Source: Leuctra nigra
Lineage: Eukaryota; Arthropoda; Insecta; Plecoptera; Leuctridae
Length of the DNA stretch: 64,000 nt
Direction of reading: 5' to 3'
Assembly (NCBI GenBank): GCA_934045905.1
Contig: OW203768.1
Span: forward strand, 22,845,060 to 22,909,059
The position numbers and the translations under genes are program-made. The notes below the pieces were generated by a model, which saw only the letters and a program-made list of their open reading frames with translations, was not told where the DNA came from and did no database searches. Shown piece after piece: positions 14,101 to 24,415 of this stretch (positions are counted from its first letter, which is position 1; every line of letters begins with the position of its first letter).

Positions 14101-17100
14101 AATAATGCCGCACACTGGAGTTCATTATGACCTCTGGTGCGACCTCAAAGTGTTAAATACGATATTTTTAGAATAAAAAATAATCGTATTTAACACTTTG
14201 AGGTCGCACCAGAGGTCATAAAGTACTCCAGTGTGCGGCATTATTTAGTCTATTAGGCTGTAATGGGTCGTTACTATCTGATTTTTTAAATTTATTTAGT
14301 GGGAAGACAAAATTTCAAAAAAACGCTCTGACGAACCGTGCGATTCCCGCTCGCTTCGGTTTGCCTCTTAAGGAGTTCAATTTGCAGAGAACGCTTGGAA
14401 TTGAGGAGTTGGAAAAATATGCTGGAATCCTGGGATAAGGTTTTATTATTTTAATTGTTGGCGTTTCACTTTTCTGCGGCTAGGCATGATTGTTATGATG
14501 TTGAAGAATAAGTACTGGAAGAGGCGGTCGTATCAGAAAGGCACTTTCCGATCATTTGCCTCTAGCCCGAAGGAAACCGTGACAGATCACGCCCGGAAGA
14601 ACGGCCGTGGGAAGTTTGCCCCGTGGAAGCGATTCAAGTTCATGTTTTGAAGGAACTTTTACTTATTTTTACTGATTTCCCAAAGGCCTTCGACAGTTTG
14701 CAATTATCCGTATCAAACGCGTTATCTGCTGTCGATAGTCAAGTACAAACACAAACAGATGATAGTGGATTTCGTTTACAAATCAAATTTACCTACAACA
14801 AGCCTGAAAGTTGACATTGAAAATTGCGAACTAAGTGATTTCACCGCAAAGTTTGTAAAATGTTTCACCCGCTAGGCTTCTAATGATAAGGCAATCTTCA
14901 TCACGCGTTCTGTTCGCACTTGGTTCCTCACAACTTGTGTTCTCGTGATCGTCAATATGAAAGTGGATGCGTTCTGACGCATTGGTTTGTGGAATCCTCT
15001 GCTGGAAAATCATACGTCAGCAAAGACTTTGAAACTGGCAGATAGGCGAATGCTATAGGAAAGTTCACTAAGTAATAATAGGCCACGACCGCCTCCTTCC
15101 CACCGTCCATCCTTACCTCCATCGTCAATCATTCATCTGTGGCCAAAACATGTTTAAATAGCCTCACAAACTTGCGTACCTAATTTGCTTGTTTAGAAGT
15201 TGCGTCTGCAAGTACATATTTGCGGATGTCAGTCCTCAACACCACAAGACCGTGAGCTAATAATCTTATGGCCGGAATCCAGTAGACTCTGGGCACTTGC
15301 GTCGACTCGATACATCTGGAAATTATTTTGAGCATGAGGCTTTATGCCGTTAGCGTAGTAGTTGCAGAACTAAAATAAAAATGGTCTGAGCTAGTCTGAG
15401 CTGGGACTCGGTTTCTAAATCCTCTTTCCTCATCTATCCAAAACAAGTAACAACGATTATGAAAGACTGAGATCTTGTCAACAAATTCAATAAAATTGTG
15501 GTACAATGTACTACAAATTGTCCACTTTTGAACATCATTTCTATGCATGAATGATCTCTATGTAGGCCGGCGAGATAACACTTGTAAAAGTGCATCTTGA
15601 TGTTTTCCGTTTTCACTGGGGTGTGAATGTTGCATCCTTGGCGCTGTCACGAAGTCCCACAGACACTTGGCAGTATTCACAGGATATTGGAAACTCGAGT
15701 GTTTGTTGTAATTCGCTCTGAAAGTGGATCAGGGAAAACCTGCAGGCCGAGTATTGCGGATATAAATCAAGCGATTTATTATTCATGAGATATGGATTAT
15801 TTTAAAATGATATCATTAAATCATCTAGGTTCTAATGATGGGTTTCAATTATTTTAATTTTTCGGGGAGTAGGGCTTTTGATGACATAGTTTATTAATTA
15901 TTCATTGGGTGGCATAAACATAAATCTTACCTGCCCCTCCTCCCCCAAATTTACGTAACATTTATTACGTAATTTACACATTTATAATTCCAACTCTAAT
16001 AAATGCATTTATTTTAATTTTCAAAATATTATTACTATCATGTACATTTTAGTTTACAATATTTCGTCTAAAGACAATAACTAAAAAAGGATACCTATGT
16101 CACTGTTTTGAAAAAATCACTTATTCTTGGACACACGTGTATCCAATGCATCGAAAGCAAAGCATGTTTGTACGCGTGTATAATACCAGTGCATTAGTTT
16201 CGGAATGATTGTTGTTTAAATACGGCAAGTTGTCAAACAAACACGACGCAGCTGTGAGTGACACATGGAGTGATGTTGTTACAACTAGGAAATACTAGAG
16301 GAAATACTAGTAGGCTGTAGTAAATACCTCTTATCGCGCGTGCACGTTATGAATGAATCATCCATTCATGAAATATTATTTATGTCCATCACTGTCTTGT
16401 CACGCAAGATTTAGTTTTCAAAGTTCTGTACAGATCATTTGAGCCAGGCTTTCAGGGCAAAGTAAGGACGAGATTATTGAAAATTAGTAAATTACTCATT
16501 TCAAGCGTAGTTTCAAGTCATATTTTCTTTTTTATAAAAATCCTACAAAAAAAATATTTGTGTACTGTGGTGTGGTATTTAGCTCTTGGCCTCTATTTTA
16601 CTATTTTTATGTAGAGGTACAATGCGGAATGTCCATTCAATGATTCTCGAGGTGATCTCAAAAACAACTAACAAGTATTTCTGTGTTCATCCAATCTCAT
16701 TTTGGTGGCACGAGTCATTTATAAGAGAATACGTCAATAGGTCTGTTCGTTTTGCTTACTGCACTTTACTGCTCACTGCAAATCCGTTCGTTTTGCATCA
16801 AACTTGCTGTTCCGTCACTGCGATTGTGTTCGATTTGACACTGACAGTAGCTGCGCAGTGACTGCTCTTACAGCTGGGTAGGGAGGTGATGTAAATGCAG
16901 TAACTTTGCAGTAGGCGGCAAAATGGCCGATGTTTGAAATGTAAAGTGTGTTTCTTATGGATGGATAGTGAAAAAGTCCTAAGGAGGAGGGAAATGAGTA
17001 TTTGTTTCAGAGTTTAGTTTAGTTATATGTTATGAAATGATACATATTTATATAAAAATGCATTGGGATTAGACAAGAATTCTATAAATGCAGAACATAA

Positions 17101-20100
17101 CCTCACTTATTTTTACAATCTTCCCGCCAATTCACAAACCTCCCAACCAATAGGAAAAGGCCAGCCTGCCATCCTGCTGCAAATGCGTTCGTTTTGTGTT
17201 GGTACAGCAAGCTACTGCAAGAGTTACCAGGGCCTACTGTAAGCTGCTGCTACTGCAACTGCAGTAAGCAAAACGAACAGACCTATTATAAGTACTATAT
17301 TTATTTACTTCACAGTCAGATGGCAATTGATAGCTCACATGATACCAAAAGTGTGCAACTCAAAATTGACAAATGGACATCGGGCCTTTTACCTCTGGTA
17401 CAGATTTGAAATAAGGAAAGGATGCCTTATCTATAATAGAAAAATGGGTAATGAATAATCAATGTCTCTTTTTTGATGTGATAACCGTATTTATTTATGA
17501 AACTATGTCCTACTCTGCTGACGATGGTTCTGTTGTTGCAGACCTGGCGGTGGCGCGCAAGGGCGGCACGCTGGAGTTCTTGAACGCAGGCGGCGCGTTG
17601 ACGGGCAACATGACCGAGGACTTCGGGGAGCTCTACGCCATGACCTACGACCCCGCGGCCGACCGCATCTATCTCTCCGACGACTCGACGCATCACAACG
17701 CGAGCATCGTGCACGTGGATGTACAGACTCAGAAGATGCTGCCGATAGTGCCAAGTAAGTGATCGGAATAACAAAGTTATTGATTAATGATATTATTGAT
17801 TATTATTTATTGATTTATTATTGATGCCACACATAAAATATGTACTTGTTGACGACATAGAAATAAAAAAATGCCTTTTTAAGATTGCAATGGGTACTAC
17901 ACAGTGCTTAATTTGGGCGTAAGCCCGGGTAAGCCCGGCTTACCCACCTTTTTTGGAGGGTAAGCCGGGCTTATGCACCTTTTTGTATAAATATTATCTT
18001 TAATATTAATAACACTGTTAAATAAAACAAATTTGGTCGCCCACTACAAACTTATTTTTCAGGGAGATAAAAATTGGTTCAAATATTTTACAAAAAGCGC
18101 AGAAACGCACCAAGTTCATCCCAGAAATTCAAAAATTTTCCGGGGCTGCGCGCCCCGGACCCGCGTTCTTCTGGGGGGCCCTCCCCCCAGACCCCCCATA
18201 GATTCCGTACGGTAATGCGTTTCCCATGACAATTGTGGGGTGGGCTTACCCCAAGAAAGGTAGAATATCTAGTGGAGCGGTCGCTCCACGCCAGCCAAGT
18301 CGTACGGCGCGCACACTCTCAAATAAAGGCTGGAGCAAACCCACTTTTACTGTAAGCATCAAAGTGGCATTTTCGGCCTACTGGATCTTAAAATTGGGAA
18401 ATCTCACATTGTTGCGATATATCTTAATTTCGAGCTATGGCCCACCCTACAACATATACCAAATTTGGGAACAATAGGTTACGCCCTTTGCACGCTAGAG
18501 GGCCGTGAAAACAGTGTTTTAGGGCGGTTTTCATAATAATAATCAGTAATAATCTCAGTAGTAGTAGTAGTAGGCTGGAGCTAAAATCCGGTAAACAGGC
18601 CACAGCCTAAACGGCTGAACCGATTGATCTCACATTTTTACCACGTGTGCACTTTTGGCGTCTGATTTAACCTTCACCCCATGAATTTTTTGTGCCGCCA
18701 TTTTGAAACCGGAAGTGACGTCATATCTCAACAACGGCTAGACCGATTGGAACGAAAATAGCGCCAAACGATTCGGACGGTCATCTATATGGATAATCAA
18801 TAGCAACAGACTAAAATTTATGTTAACGAAACCGGAAATGACGTCATGAAATTTAATTCATCGATTGGCATTTCGGCAACAAATTTGATCCAATTATTTT
18901 GATATTTATGTAACGTATGTTCTTTTGTGATATTATTTGACTTGATATAAAACCAACCGGAAGCCGCCATTTTGAAACCAGAAATGACATCATATCTTAA
19001 TAACGTCTTAATAGATTTAAACGAAACCAACGCTAAACAATTTAGACGGTCAACTTTATGTATTATCATCAATAATATTTGCAGTTTCCCATACTGAAAC
19101 CGGAAATGACGTCACACATTTTAAAAATCGCACAAATTTACATTTTGATGCAATAAATATACTATTTGAGACTGCTTATAATAAAATGAAATCATGTTTA
19201 AATTATAATTCAAGAGGTCAGTGATTTCAGCAGCCATTTTGAAATCGGAAGAAACGACGTAATATCTCGAAAACTGGTTGACAGATCGGTATGAAACTAG
19301 TGCCAAACGATTCGGAAGGACATCTCTATGGAATAGGAACAGTCAAACTAGAATTTTCCTATTTATGAGGCCGGAAATGACGTCATTCAAATTTATAAAT
19401 CATTATAATCCCCTCCTATACAATAAATACATATTCAGAAAGCTAAAAATGATACACATCATTTATAGTTATAAATTCTATGTGGCAGTGCAGAAAGTTC
19501 AGCGGCCATTTTGAAAACCGACGTGTTGCCATATCTCGGAACTGGGTTGACCGATTGGAATGAAACCTTTGTTATTTTCATGAGAATAACCAAATTGTAA
19601 AGGGTAATTTTTTTCAAAGGATTTAGTAATTGTTCATGTGATATGTGTCACACGTAAGTTGTAAGAATAAACTAAAAAAAGTAGTGATATCCCCATAAAA
19701 AACACTCCGTGTAAAAATACCAGCCAAGTCTCTTCAACTTAAAAAAAATAATGAAATCTAAAAATTCTGCACTGAAAAGTAGTGATATCAAAAAATTAGC
19801 CAAGTCAAAACTTTATTTGAAAATCAAAAAATACTTGGCGCATCGTTTTTTTAGGGCATTATAGGTATACTATGTATATGTATATTTCATGTATAATTTA
19901 TAATTGGCTTATACTTCCAAGCTATTTATGTACACGATGCGCCAAGTATTTTTTGATTTTCAAATAAAGTTTTGACTTGGCTAATTTTTTGATATCACTA
20001 CTTTTCAGTGCAGAATTTTTAGATTTCATTATTTTTTTAAGTTGAAGAGACTTGGCTGGTATTTTTACACGGAGTGTTTTTTATGGGTATGGGTTACTCT

Positions 20101-23100
20101 AGAGATCTTGGGCTTACCCACCTTTTCTGATACAAATTAACCACTGGTACTACAGTATGATTTTCCATTTCTAGTAGTAGGTTAGTGACTTTCATAAGTT
20201 GTTCACAGTTTCCCATATTATCAACATTGGGATCTGCAAAGCATTTATGAAAGTCAGTAGGTGCTGTCTTTCATACATGACTTACGAAAGTGAGTATAGG
20301 TACCTACATGTATTATGCATCCATTTAAATACTAACTATTTGAATTAGTTTTGTTTTAATTTTTGAGAAGTCTATTTCCCAAAATCTCTTAAACTTGTCC
20401 AATAGAGAAGTCTGCTTAAAAAAATGTTATTGTAAATTTGTAAATATCAATACCTACAAATAATCCATTTATTTATGATGGATCACCAGATTATGATGTT
20501 GATGGTTAATATATTTTAAATTCAGAGATTTCTATCTAGAAATATACTACCAAAAAACTATTCAACACACAACAAAAATAATAGCATCTCTGAGTTCAGG
20601 CTCATTTCAACTACAATATTATGTAACAACTCTTAAATCTAATTTTGAGTAACTTCCCAATTGCCTCTGCTCTGCTGAATCCCACTGTCTCCTGATCTTC
20701 CTCGATGTCTGTTGTGTCTGTGTCTCATGATTGGTCCACTCTGCAGAGCTGACGGAGGGGACGGTACGAGGCGTCGCCTACGACCCCGGAAACCACACGC
20801 TCTACTGGACGACCGGCCACGGGAGGACCATCGGCAACATGTCTGCCGACGGTAGCGGCGCTCCGGCAGTGTTCAAAGAATTCTCCGGGGAAGATATTCC
20901 CTTCGGCATCGCGGTGGACCATTGCCAGAGGTAGGTCACTCCACTAACCACTATCCTGCAAGGCACTATTCTATCCTGCACTATCATACACTATCCTGCA
21001 CTATCCTATACTATACTGCAACACAGCACGGCACTGGAATGTTCCTGGCCTCATTTTTTACTCTCGTACATGTTTTGATGATACAATGGATGAATGGCTC
21101 TTTATAATTTAAATAAAGATCTGGAATCGAAAAATGTGAGAATTCGGAGAAAAAAACGCCGTGCGGGGCAACAATGGGAAAGGTATTTAATCAAGTTTGT
21201 TCATTTTAGAGTCCCAGAATCACTTTTAAATTGTAGAAATTCTAAAAAAACGCCGTGCGGGGCAACAATTGGGAGGTTATTTTATTCAATTTCTTTATTT
21301 TAGAGTCTCAGAATCACTTTGACATCGATTTTAAATTTTTGAAATTCTTAAAAAATGCCCAACAACTGGGGGTTTTGTTAAAATATCAAAAAAAAATTGT
21401 AATTCAATTTATTATTTTCGGTGTATTATATTTGATTGCCTCTACTGCGGCTCCCATTATTATCTAATTTATTAATTTTTGGGAAATTGGCTCCTTCACC
21501 AAAAAAAGTTGCCGACCCCTGCACTAATGTTATAAGAGCGTATAGTTTTTGAATGATATTTCGTGTCTCCCAAATCCTTAGGTACCTACTCTTCTTCTCT
21601 TCTACCCATTTGATACTTCTTCCTTACCTTCCATATCCTTGTCCCAGCACCCTATTAAATTCTCTTCATGGTAAAAAATGTCCTTGTTAATAATTTCACA
21701 AATCTTACTTGCGTGCTGTATGGTTGATAGGTTTTACCATGAAGACGTACTAACACTTAACAGCAACCTGATTTGCCAATATAATGTGAACTTTTAAATG
21801 CCAGCCCTCGTAGTAACATGCAACTAAACATAGTAGATGTTCCATCTCACTTATCATGCCTCTTTCTCTACAGGTACCTGTATTGGACCAACGCCAAGTA
21901 CCGCGACGCCAGCATCGGCCGCACCCGCCTCGATGGCTCCGACAATACCGAGATCATCGTCTCGGACAAGCTGTACCAGCCGCTGGGCATCGCCGTTGAT
22001 CAGTGGTCCAACAAGCTGTACTGGGTGGACGACTCCGAGGGGCAATACTACCGCATCGAGCGCAGCGACCTCAACGGCAAAGGTCGCGAGGTGCTGGTCA
22101 CCGGCAGCCACCACAGTCCGCTGGCTCTGGCCGTCGGACCGGACGTCCTCTACTGGTCCGACCCCGCCTTCAACGGGGTCTTCAGTCTTCCGAAGCACGG
22201 CGGGAAACCGTCGCTCGTGCGGGAGTATCCCTCCGACCAGCCGCTGGGTCTCATCGCGAGAGTTTCCTCGCAGTGTTTCAGTGAAATCCCCACAACGGAA
22301 AGTGCGGTTAAAATAATCGACAGTGACCACGAGCATTATGTGAAAGACGAAGCTACGACTCCGATCTCGAGCCATTGTGCCGAGAAACTAGCTTTCTGTT
22401 TAAACGACGGTGTTTTCGACGAATCAACGCAGTCTTGTACGTGTACCTCCGGTCACAGTGGCGTGCGATGTGAGTTAGCGGAATCCTACAACTATTGCAT
22501 CCACGGTTCGTTCTACCGGGACTCTAGAGGATTAGCGCAGTGTCAGTGTCAGTTGGGTTACAAGGGACTAAGATGTCACCTCGACGTCTGCGAAGGGTTT
22601 TGTTTGAACGGCGGGCGATGTCGTGTCGAACTCGAGGGCGAGCCGGTGTGTGAATGTGACCGGTTCGAAGGACAGCGATGCCAGCTGGAATCGTCGAACT
22701 CTCGTCATGAATGTTTGTACGGAGAAGTGTATCGGATAGCGTTGTTCGCGCTGGCGGCGTTCTGCCTCGTGCTGATGGTCATTGTCGCGCTGCTGGCGAG
22801 GAAGGTTTTCGTGCTGAGCAAGCGGCCGCGCATCAGGAAGCAGATCATCGTCAAGAAGAATGTCACGCCGCTGACAAGCAGACCGCAAGCGGAGCAGTGT
22901 GAGATTACCATCGAGAACTGTTGCAACATGAATATCTGTGAAACGGTGAGTTCCTGGGTTTTGCGTTACATCTGATTCTGTACTTCAACCGGGACTTGCA
23001 ATATTACCGGATTGTCTTATTCAGGGTTCACAAAAAGTGTTCTAATAATATTTTGTATATTCTTTTAACATGGTGTTTTTGGTCTTAAATGGAAAGATAA

Positions 23101-24415
23101 TTACGTAGAAACTTACTGGCAACTTCTTGTGTCTTTAGTAAACATCTACCAGGGTTTACTGTTAAAATAGCTCCAATTTATATTTGAATAGGTAGGTAGT
23201 CCTATTTTGGAACTTTTCTAACCTCACTTACCTAGGCTAGTTATATATCTGACCAACAGGGCTACAGATAATTTACTTTCCAACACAGATGTTTTAAATC
23301 TATTTTCAAAAAAGTCATTAAATCTTGAATCACTGGAGGATTGGCAAAATGTTTACTAGTGGAGTATACGTAGTAAAAAAGCTGAGAGCCAAAATGGATG
23401 AAGTAACGACAAATTCATTGTAGCTGGCAGTAAAACACTATGGGACCACAGTAAAGTTGATGCCTCATTTATATATTATGTAGATATGTAGTAAACCTAG
23501 CCATAGGTACTAGGTACTTAGCATTCGGTTCGGTTTCTCTATTTAGTTGAAGTTTGCCCAAAATTATTCTTTGGCGAAAAGGTAGCCATTTTGCGATATT
23601 GAACCGAAAGCGAAGCGAACACAAAGTATGGGAACCTAGCTCAACTCTGCCAAAGTTGAAGACTGAAATTCACTCTAAAAACTGGGTCCTAGTAGGACTT
23701 GAGAAGAAAAAATACATTTATGAGAAATTCTTCAAATACGTAATGTAGGTAGGTATGCACTGTACTGTGCAAACATTTTTAAATCCTAATGGTCAAATGG
23801 GCCCACCCAATTCATGGTAGCCTAAAACTAAAAACATAGGTAGGTATCTTCAAAACTACAATCTTGCTTCCATGAGTTTTTTTGTAAAATTTAAATAAGT
23901 TGTCGTTTGCCTTGTATATTTAATTGTATTTAATTGTTAATTGTATATTAAGGTATATTTTATGCCAACGGTATTTAAATTGTTGAGACCTTCTTGCAAT
24001 TCCAGACTGAAGTAACAAATGAACAAGTCATTCCAGATTATAAATTGTAGACCTTGTTGTTTTCAAGACAATTACCTGTTTTTGCCTGAATATTTTGTTG
24101 TCGTTACGGTGTTATTTTGAATCACATCTTGAACCAGAGCTATCTTTAGGTGAGTTGTAAAACGCTTGAGTTTCCTTCCTCTCTCTCTCTGGGCTTTCAC
24201 TGCACGATCTCTGGGCTTGTCGTACGGCGTTGGTTTCTCATCTTTCTCTTCTTGCCGCGTAGTCTCTCCGTCTCCGCACTGTTCTCACTCGCTCTCTCTC
24301 GTTCCAGCCGTGCTTCGAGCCACAGCTGAGGACGTCCAAGAGCAAGTCCAAGTCGGAGGAGAAGAAGACTCTGCTGGACGGGATGGAGGAAGCGGCTCAA
24401 GACGATCTCTACTAG
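5061..24415 (+). CDS. cue: cueball-like single-pass membrane protein (gene model, 5 exons)
   Basis: Gene model joining exons 5061-5139, 17542-17754, 20747-20930, 21874-22945 and 24308-24415: 1656 nt, an exact multiple of three, giving 551 residues. Order seen: signal peptide (about 1-26), YWTD/LDL-receptor class B repeats (about 27-300, with LYWTTG, LYWTNA, LYWVDD and LYWSDP cores), three cysteine-rich EGF-like modules (from about Cys327 to 440), one membrane segment (about 447-468, starting IALFALAAFCLVLM), then a basic stop-transfer KRPRIRK and an 80-residue cytosolic tail containing ENCCNMNICET. This architecture and the tail motif match insect cueball, a surface protein reported in germline development and immune cells of Drosophila. 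Phases agree at all junctions (1,1,2,0). The name is by recognised family; exon 1 is the least certain part. Its intron 1 (12.4 kb) holds a satellite and many repeats. Confidence 0.9.
5389..5695. mobile_element. small TIR element, hAT-like ends
   Basis: Opens TAGTGATGCCC and closes with CATCACTA. The inside is dominated by GGGAATATTCCCG-type palindromes at both ends. I see no clean 8-bp target duplication, so the limits are approximate. Confidence 0.4.
6426..6597. mobile_element. short fold-back element
   Basis: CATTCACTGTAAGAATGATC near the left end pairs with the inverse GTCATTCTTACCGTGAATG at the right. Non-coding, MITE-like. Confidence 0.45.
7400..7510 (+). repeat. tRNA-derived SINE fragment
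   Basis: Contains GGTTCGATTCCCGCGA (B box), then body sequence ending in the CTCAGTCAGAGACAAATGTTG part of the family. Diverged relative of the full SINE at 43258-43555. Confidence 0.55.
7810..8065 (+). repeat. tRNA-derived SINE, 5'-truncated copy
   Basis: Shares CCGGAGGCCCGGGTTCGATT, the CCTTCCTGACTGGGGTTTTT block, CTACTAATAGGTCACGACCG, the CATCAT stretch and the AACAGTGTGACGTTAAGCCC end with the minus-strand copy at 43258-43555. It lacks the first part of the tRNA-like head. Confidence 0.8.
8281..10725. repeat. satellite array, 14 units of 174/176 bp
   Basis: Fourteen head-to-tail units, almost identical. Two unit types differ at one junction: TTGTTCCCTGCAG (176 bp) and TTGTACAGCAG (174 bp). 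The order is four long, one short, one long, eight short, and 5x176 + 9x174 matches the span. Only a few point differences are seen (for example near 9580, 9650, 9935 and 10546). It lies in cueball intron 1. On the minus strand the 174-bp units are a multiple of three and stay open for hundreds of codons; I do not regard that as a gene. Confidence 0.95.
10970..11250. mobile_element. fold-back MITE
   Basis: AGTCGACCTTAGCAATATAA at about 11040 is mirrored by TTATATTGCTAAGGTTGACT near 11195. Flanking sequence also pairs loosely (AAAAGTTATGAA with TTCATAACTTG). Non-coding. Confidence 0.6.
11866..12050. repeat. degenerate CCAAGATTT-type simple repeat
   Basis: Roughly 10-13-bp units reading CCAAGATTTC, drifting to CCAAATATTT and CAAAGATTT. 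Low-complexity sequence. Confidence 0.7.
12117..13031 (+). mobile_element. interspersed repeat family A, copy 1
   Basis: Starts ACTAGGAAAACGCTCTG, ends CGCTCGCTTCGCTCGCTCAA, with a poly(A) run at 12958-12979. The same about 0.9 kb sequence recurs inverted at 30374-31287 and, interrupted, at 32932-34483. No coding frame, so probably a non-autonomous element. Confidence 0.7.
13157..13515. repeat. tandem repeat, 3 units of about 120 bp
   Basis: Three copies starting CTTCCGACTGCGGATTGTTG at about 13157, 13277 and 13398, differing by a few bases and ending in CTTCC runs. Confidence 0.9.
13646..13770. mobile_element. palindromic MITE
   Basis: CCTATTCTATAACTTGAAAA at the left mirrors TTTAAAGTTATAGAATAGG at the right. 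One arm of a similar sequence (GGTCCTATTCTAGAACTTTT) recurs at about 53350. Confidence 0.7.
13976..14372. mobile_element. long fold-back element, about 185-bp arms
   Basis: The two halves are near-perfect inverse copies: the ends read AAGAGGCAAACC and GGTTTGCCTCTT, and the centre (AGAATAAAAAATAATC, near 14170) is only a short spacer. TTAA abuts both ends. A diverged relative (AAATAATGCCAAACACTG) appears at about 40372. No coding content. Confidence 0.85.
15000..15145 (+). repeat. SINE fragment (3' half)
   Basis: AATAATAGGCCACGACCGCC, TTCCCACCGTCCATCCTTAC and TCATTCATC match the family member at 7810-8065 with decay. Confidence 0.6.
16736..17287. mobile_element. TIR element with AATAGGTCTGTTCG ends
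   Basis: AATAGGTCTGTTCGTTTTGC at the left is exactly inverted at the right end (GCAAAACGAACAGACCTATT). About 550 bp, no open frame. The terminal AGGTCTGTTCG resembles the element at 54001-54602. Confidence 0.75.
17542..17754 (+). CDS. cue: cueball exon 2: start of the beta-propeller
   Basis: Acceptor TTGTTGCAG ends at 17541 and donor A|GTAAGT is at 17755. It encodes the first propeller blades: LAVARKGGTLEFLNAGG, then YDPAADRIYLSDDS, a YWTD-type strand. Much richer in G+C than the flanking intron, as are the other exons. Confidence 0.9.
18690..19570 (+). repeat. about 270-bp internal tandem repeats
   Basis: GCCATTTTGAAACC-type starts at about 18695, 18966, 19233 and 19503, each followed by a TGACGTCATATCTC-like segment and CGATTGGAACGAAA-like text, increasingly diverged. 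Confidence 0.75.
19692..20087. repeat. large palindrome
   Basis: CCCATAAAAAACACTCCGTG to the spacer at about 19858-19933 is mirrored up to CACGGAGTGTTTTTTATGGG. The arms are about 155-165 bp and nearly perfect; the spacer is AT-rich. Confidence 0.85.
20747..20930 (+). CDS. cue: cueball exon 3: YWTD repeat
   Basis: Acceptor CTCTGCAG ends at 20746 and donor AG|GTAGGT is at 20931. Encodes LTEGTVRGVAYDPGNHTLYW and TTGHGRTIGNMSADGSG, a classic LDL-receptor class B repeat, ending in DHCQR split across the junction. Confidence 0.93.
20948..21020. repeat. CACTATCCTGCA minisatellite next to cueball exon 3 donor
   Basis: Degenerate 12-14-bp units begin 18 bases past the donor at 20931. Confidence 0.7.
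21093..21521. mobile_element. hAT MITE, left end missing
   Basis: The right end GTTGCCGACCCCTG and the interior (two AAAACGCCGTGCGGGGCAAC blocks) match the complete element at 35145-35687; the left CAGGGGTCGGCAACC end is absent. Confidence 0.7.
21874..22945 (+). CDS. cue: cueball exon 4: propeller, EGF modules and membrane segment
   Basis: Acceptor TCTCTACAG ends at 21873 and donor ACG|GTGAGT is at 22946. The 1072-nt exon carries the remaining YWTD repeats, three EGF-like cysteine clusters (for example CTCTSGHSGVRCE and CEGFCLNGGRC) and the membrane segment, so most of the protein lies in one exon. Confidence 0.96.
24308..24415 (+). CDS. cue: cueball exon 5: cytosolic C-terminus
   Basis: Acceptor CGTTCCAG ends at 24307. 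The exon encodes a Lys/Ser-rich tail (PCFEPQLRTSKSKSKSEEKK) and ends DDLY then TAG at 24413-24415. Phase 0 matches exon 4. The join gives NICETPCFEP, as I recall for the cueball tail. Confidence 0.88.
   Translation, partial: PCFEPQLRTSKSKSKSEEKKTLLDGMEEAAQDDLY

Larger units (their letters stand above)
18268..20087 (+). mobile_element. nested 1.8 kb element with internal tandem repeats
   Basis: Comparison with the empty site at 54 kb shows insertion between A and T with little or no target duplication. It begins TCTAGTGGAGCGGTCGCTCC (a small hairpin), holds four degenerate about 270-bp tandem units marked by GCCATTTTGAAACCGG, and ends in a large palindrome (19692-20087). No protein frame. This layout resembles Helentron-derived non-autonomous elements (DINE/HINE type); that class call is inference, since no canonical CTRR end is seen. 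Confidence 0.55.
17902..20146 (+). mobile_element. hAT-type element interrupted by a nested insert
   Basis: Ends CAGTGCTTAATTTG and CAAATTAACCACTG, flanked by perfect 8-bp duplications GTACTACA (17894-17901 and 20147-20154). The outer parts (17902-18267, 20088-20146) match the uninterrupted 423-bp copy at 54058-54480 in reverse. The insert is at 18268-20087. It lies in cueball intron 2. Confidence 0.9.

Noticed and set aside
14623..14814. Reverse transcriptase fragment (TDFPKAFDSL resembles motif A)
   Set aside because: Only about eight residues fit; no neighbouring RT motifs follow.
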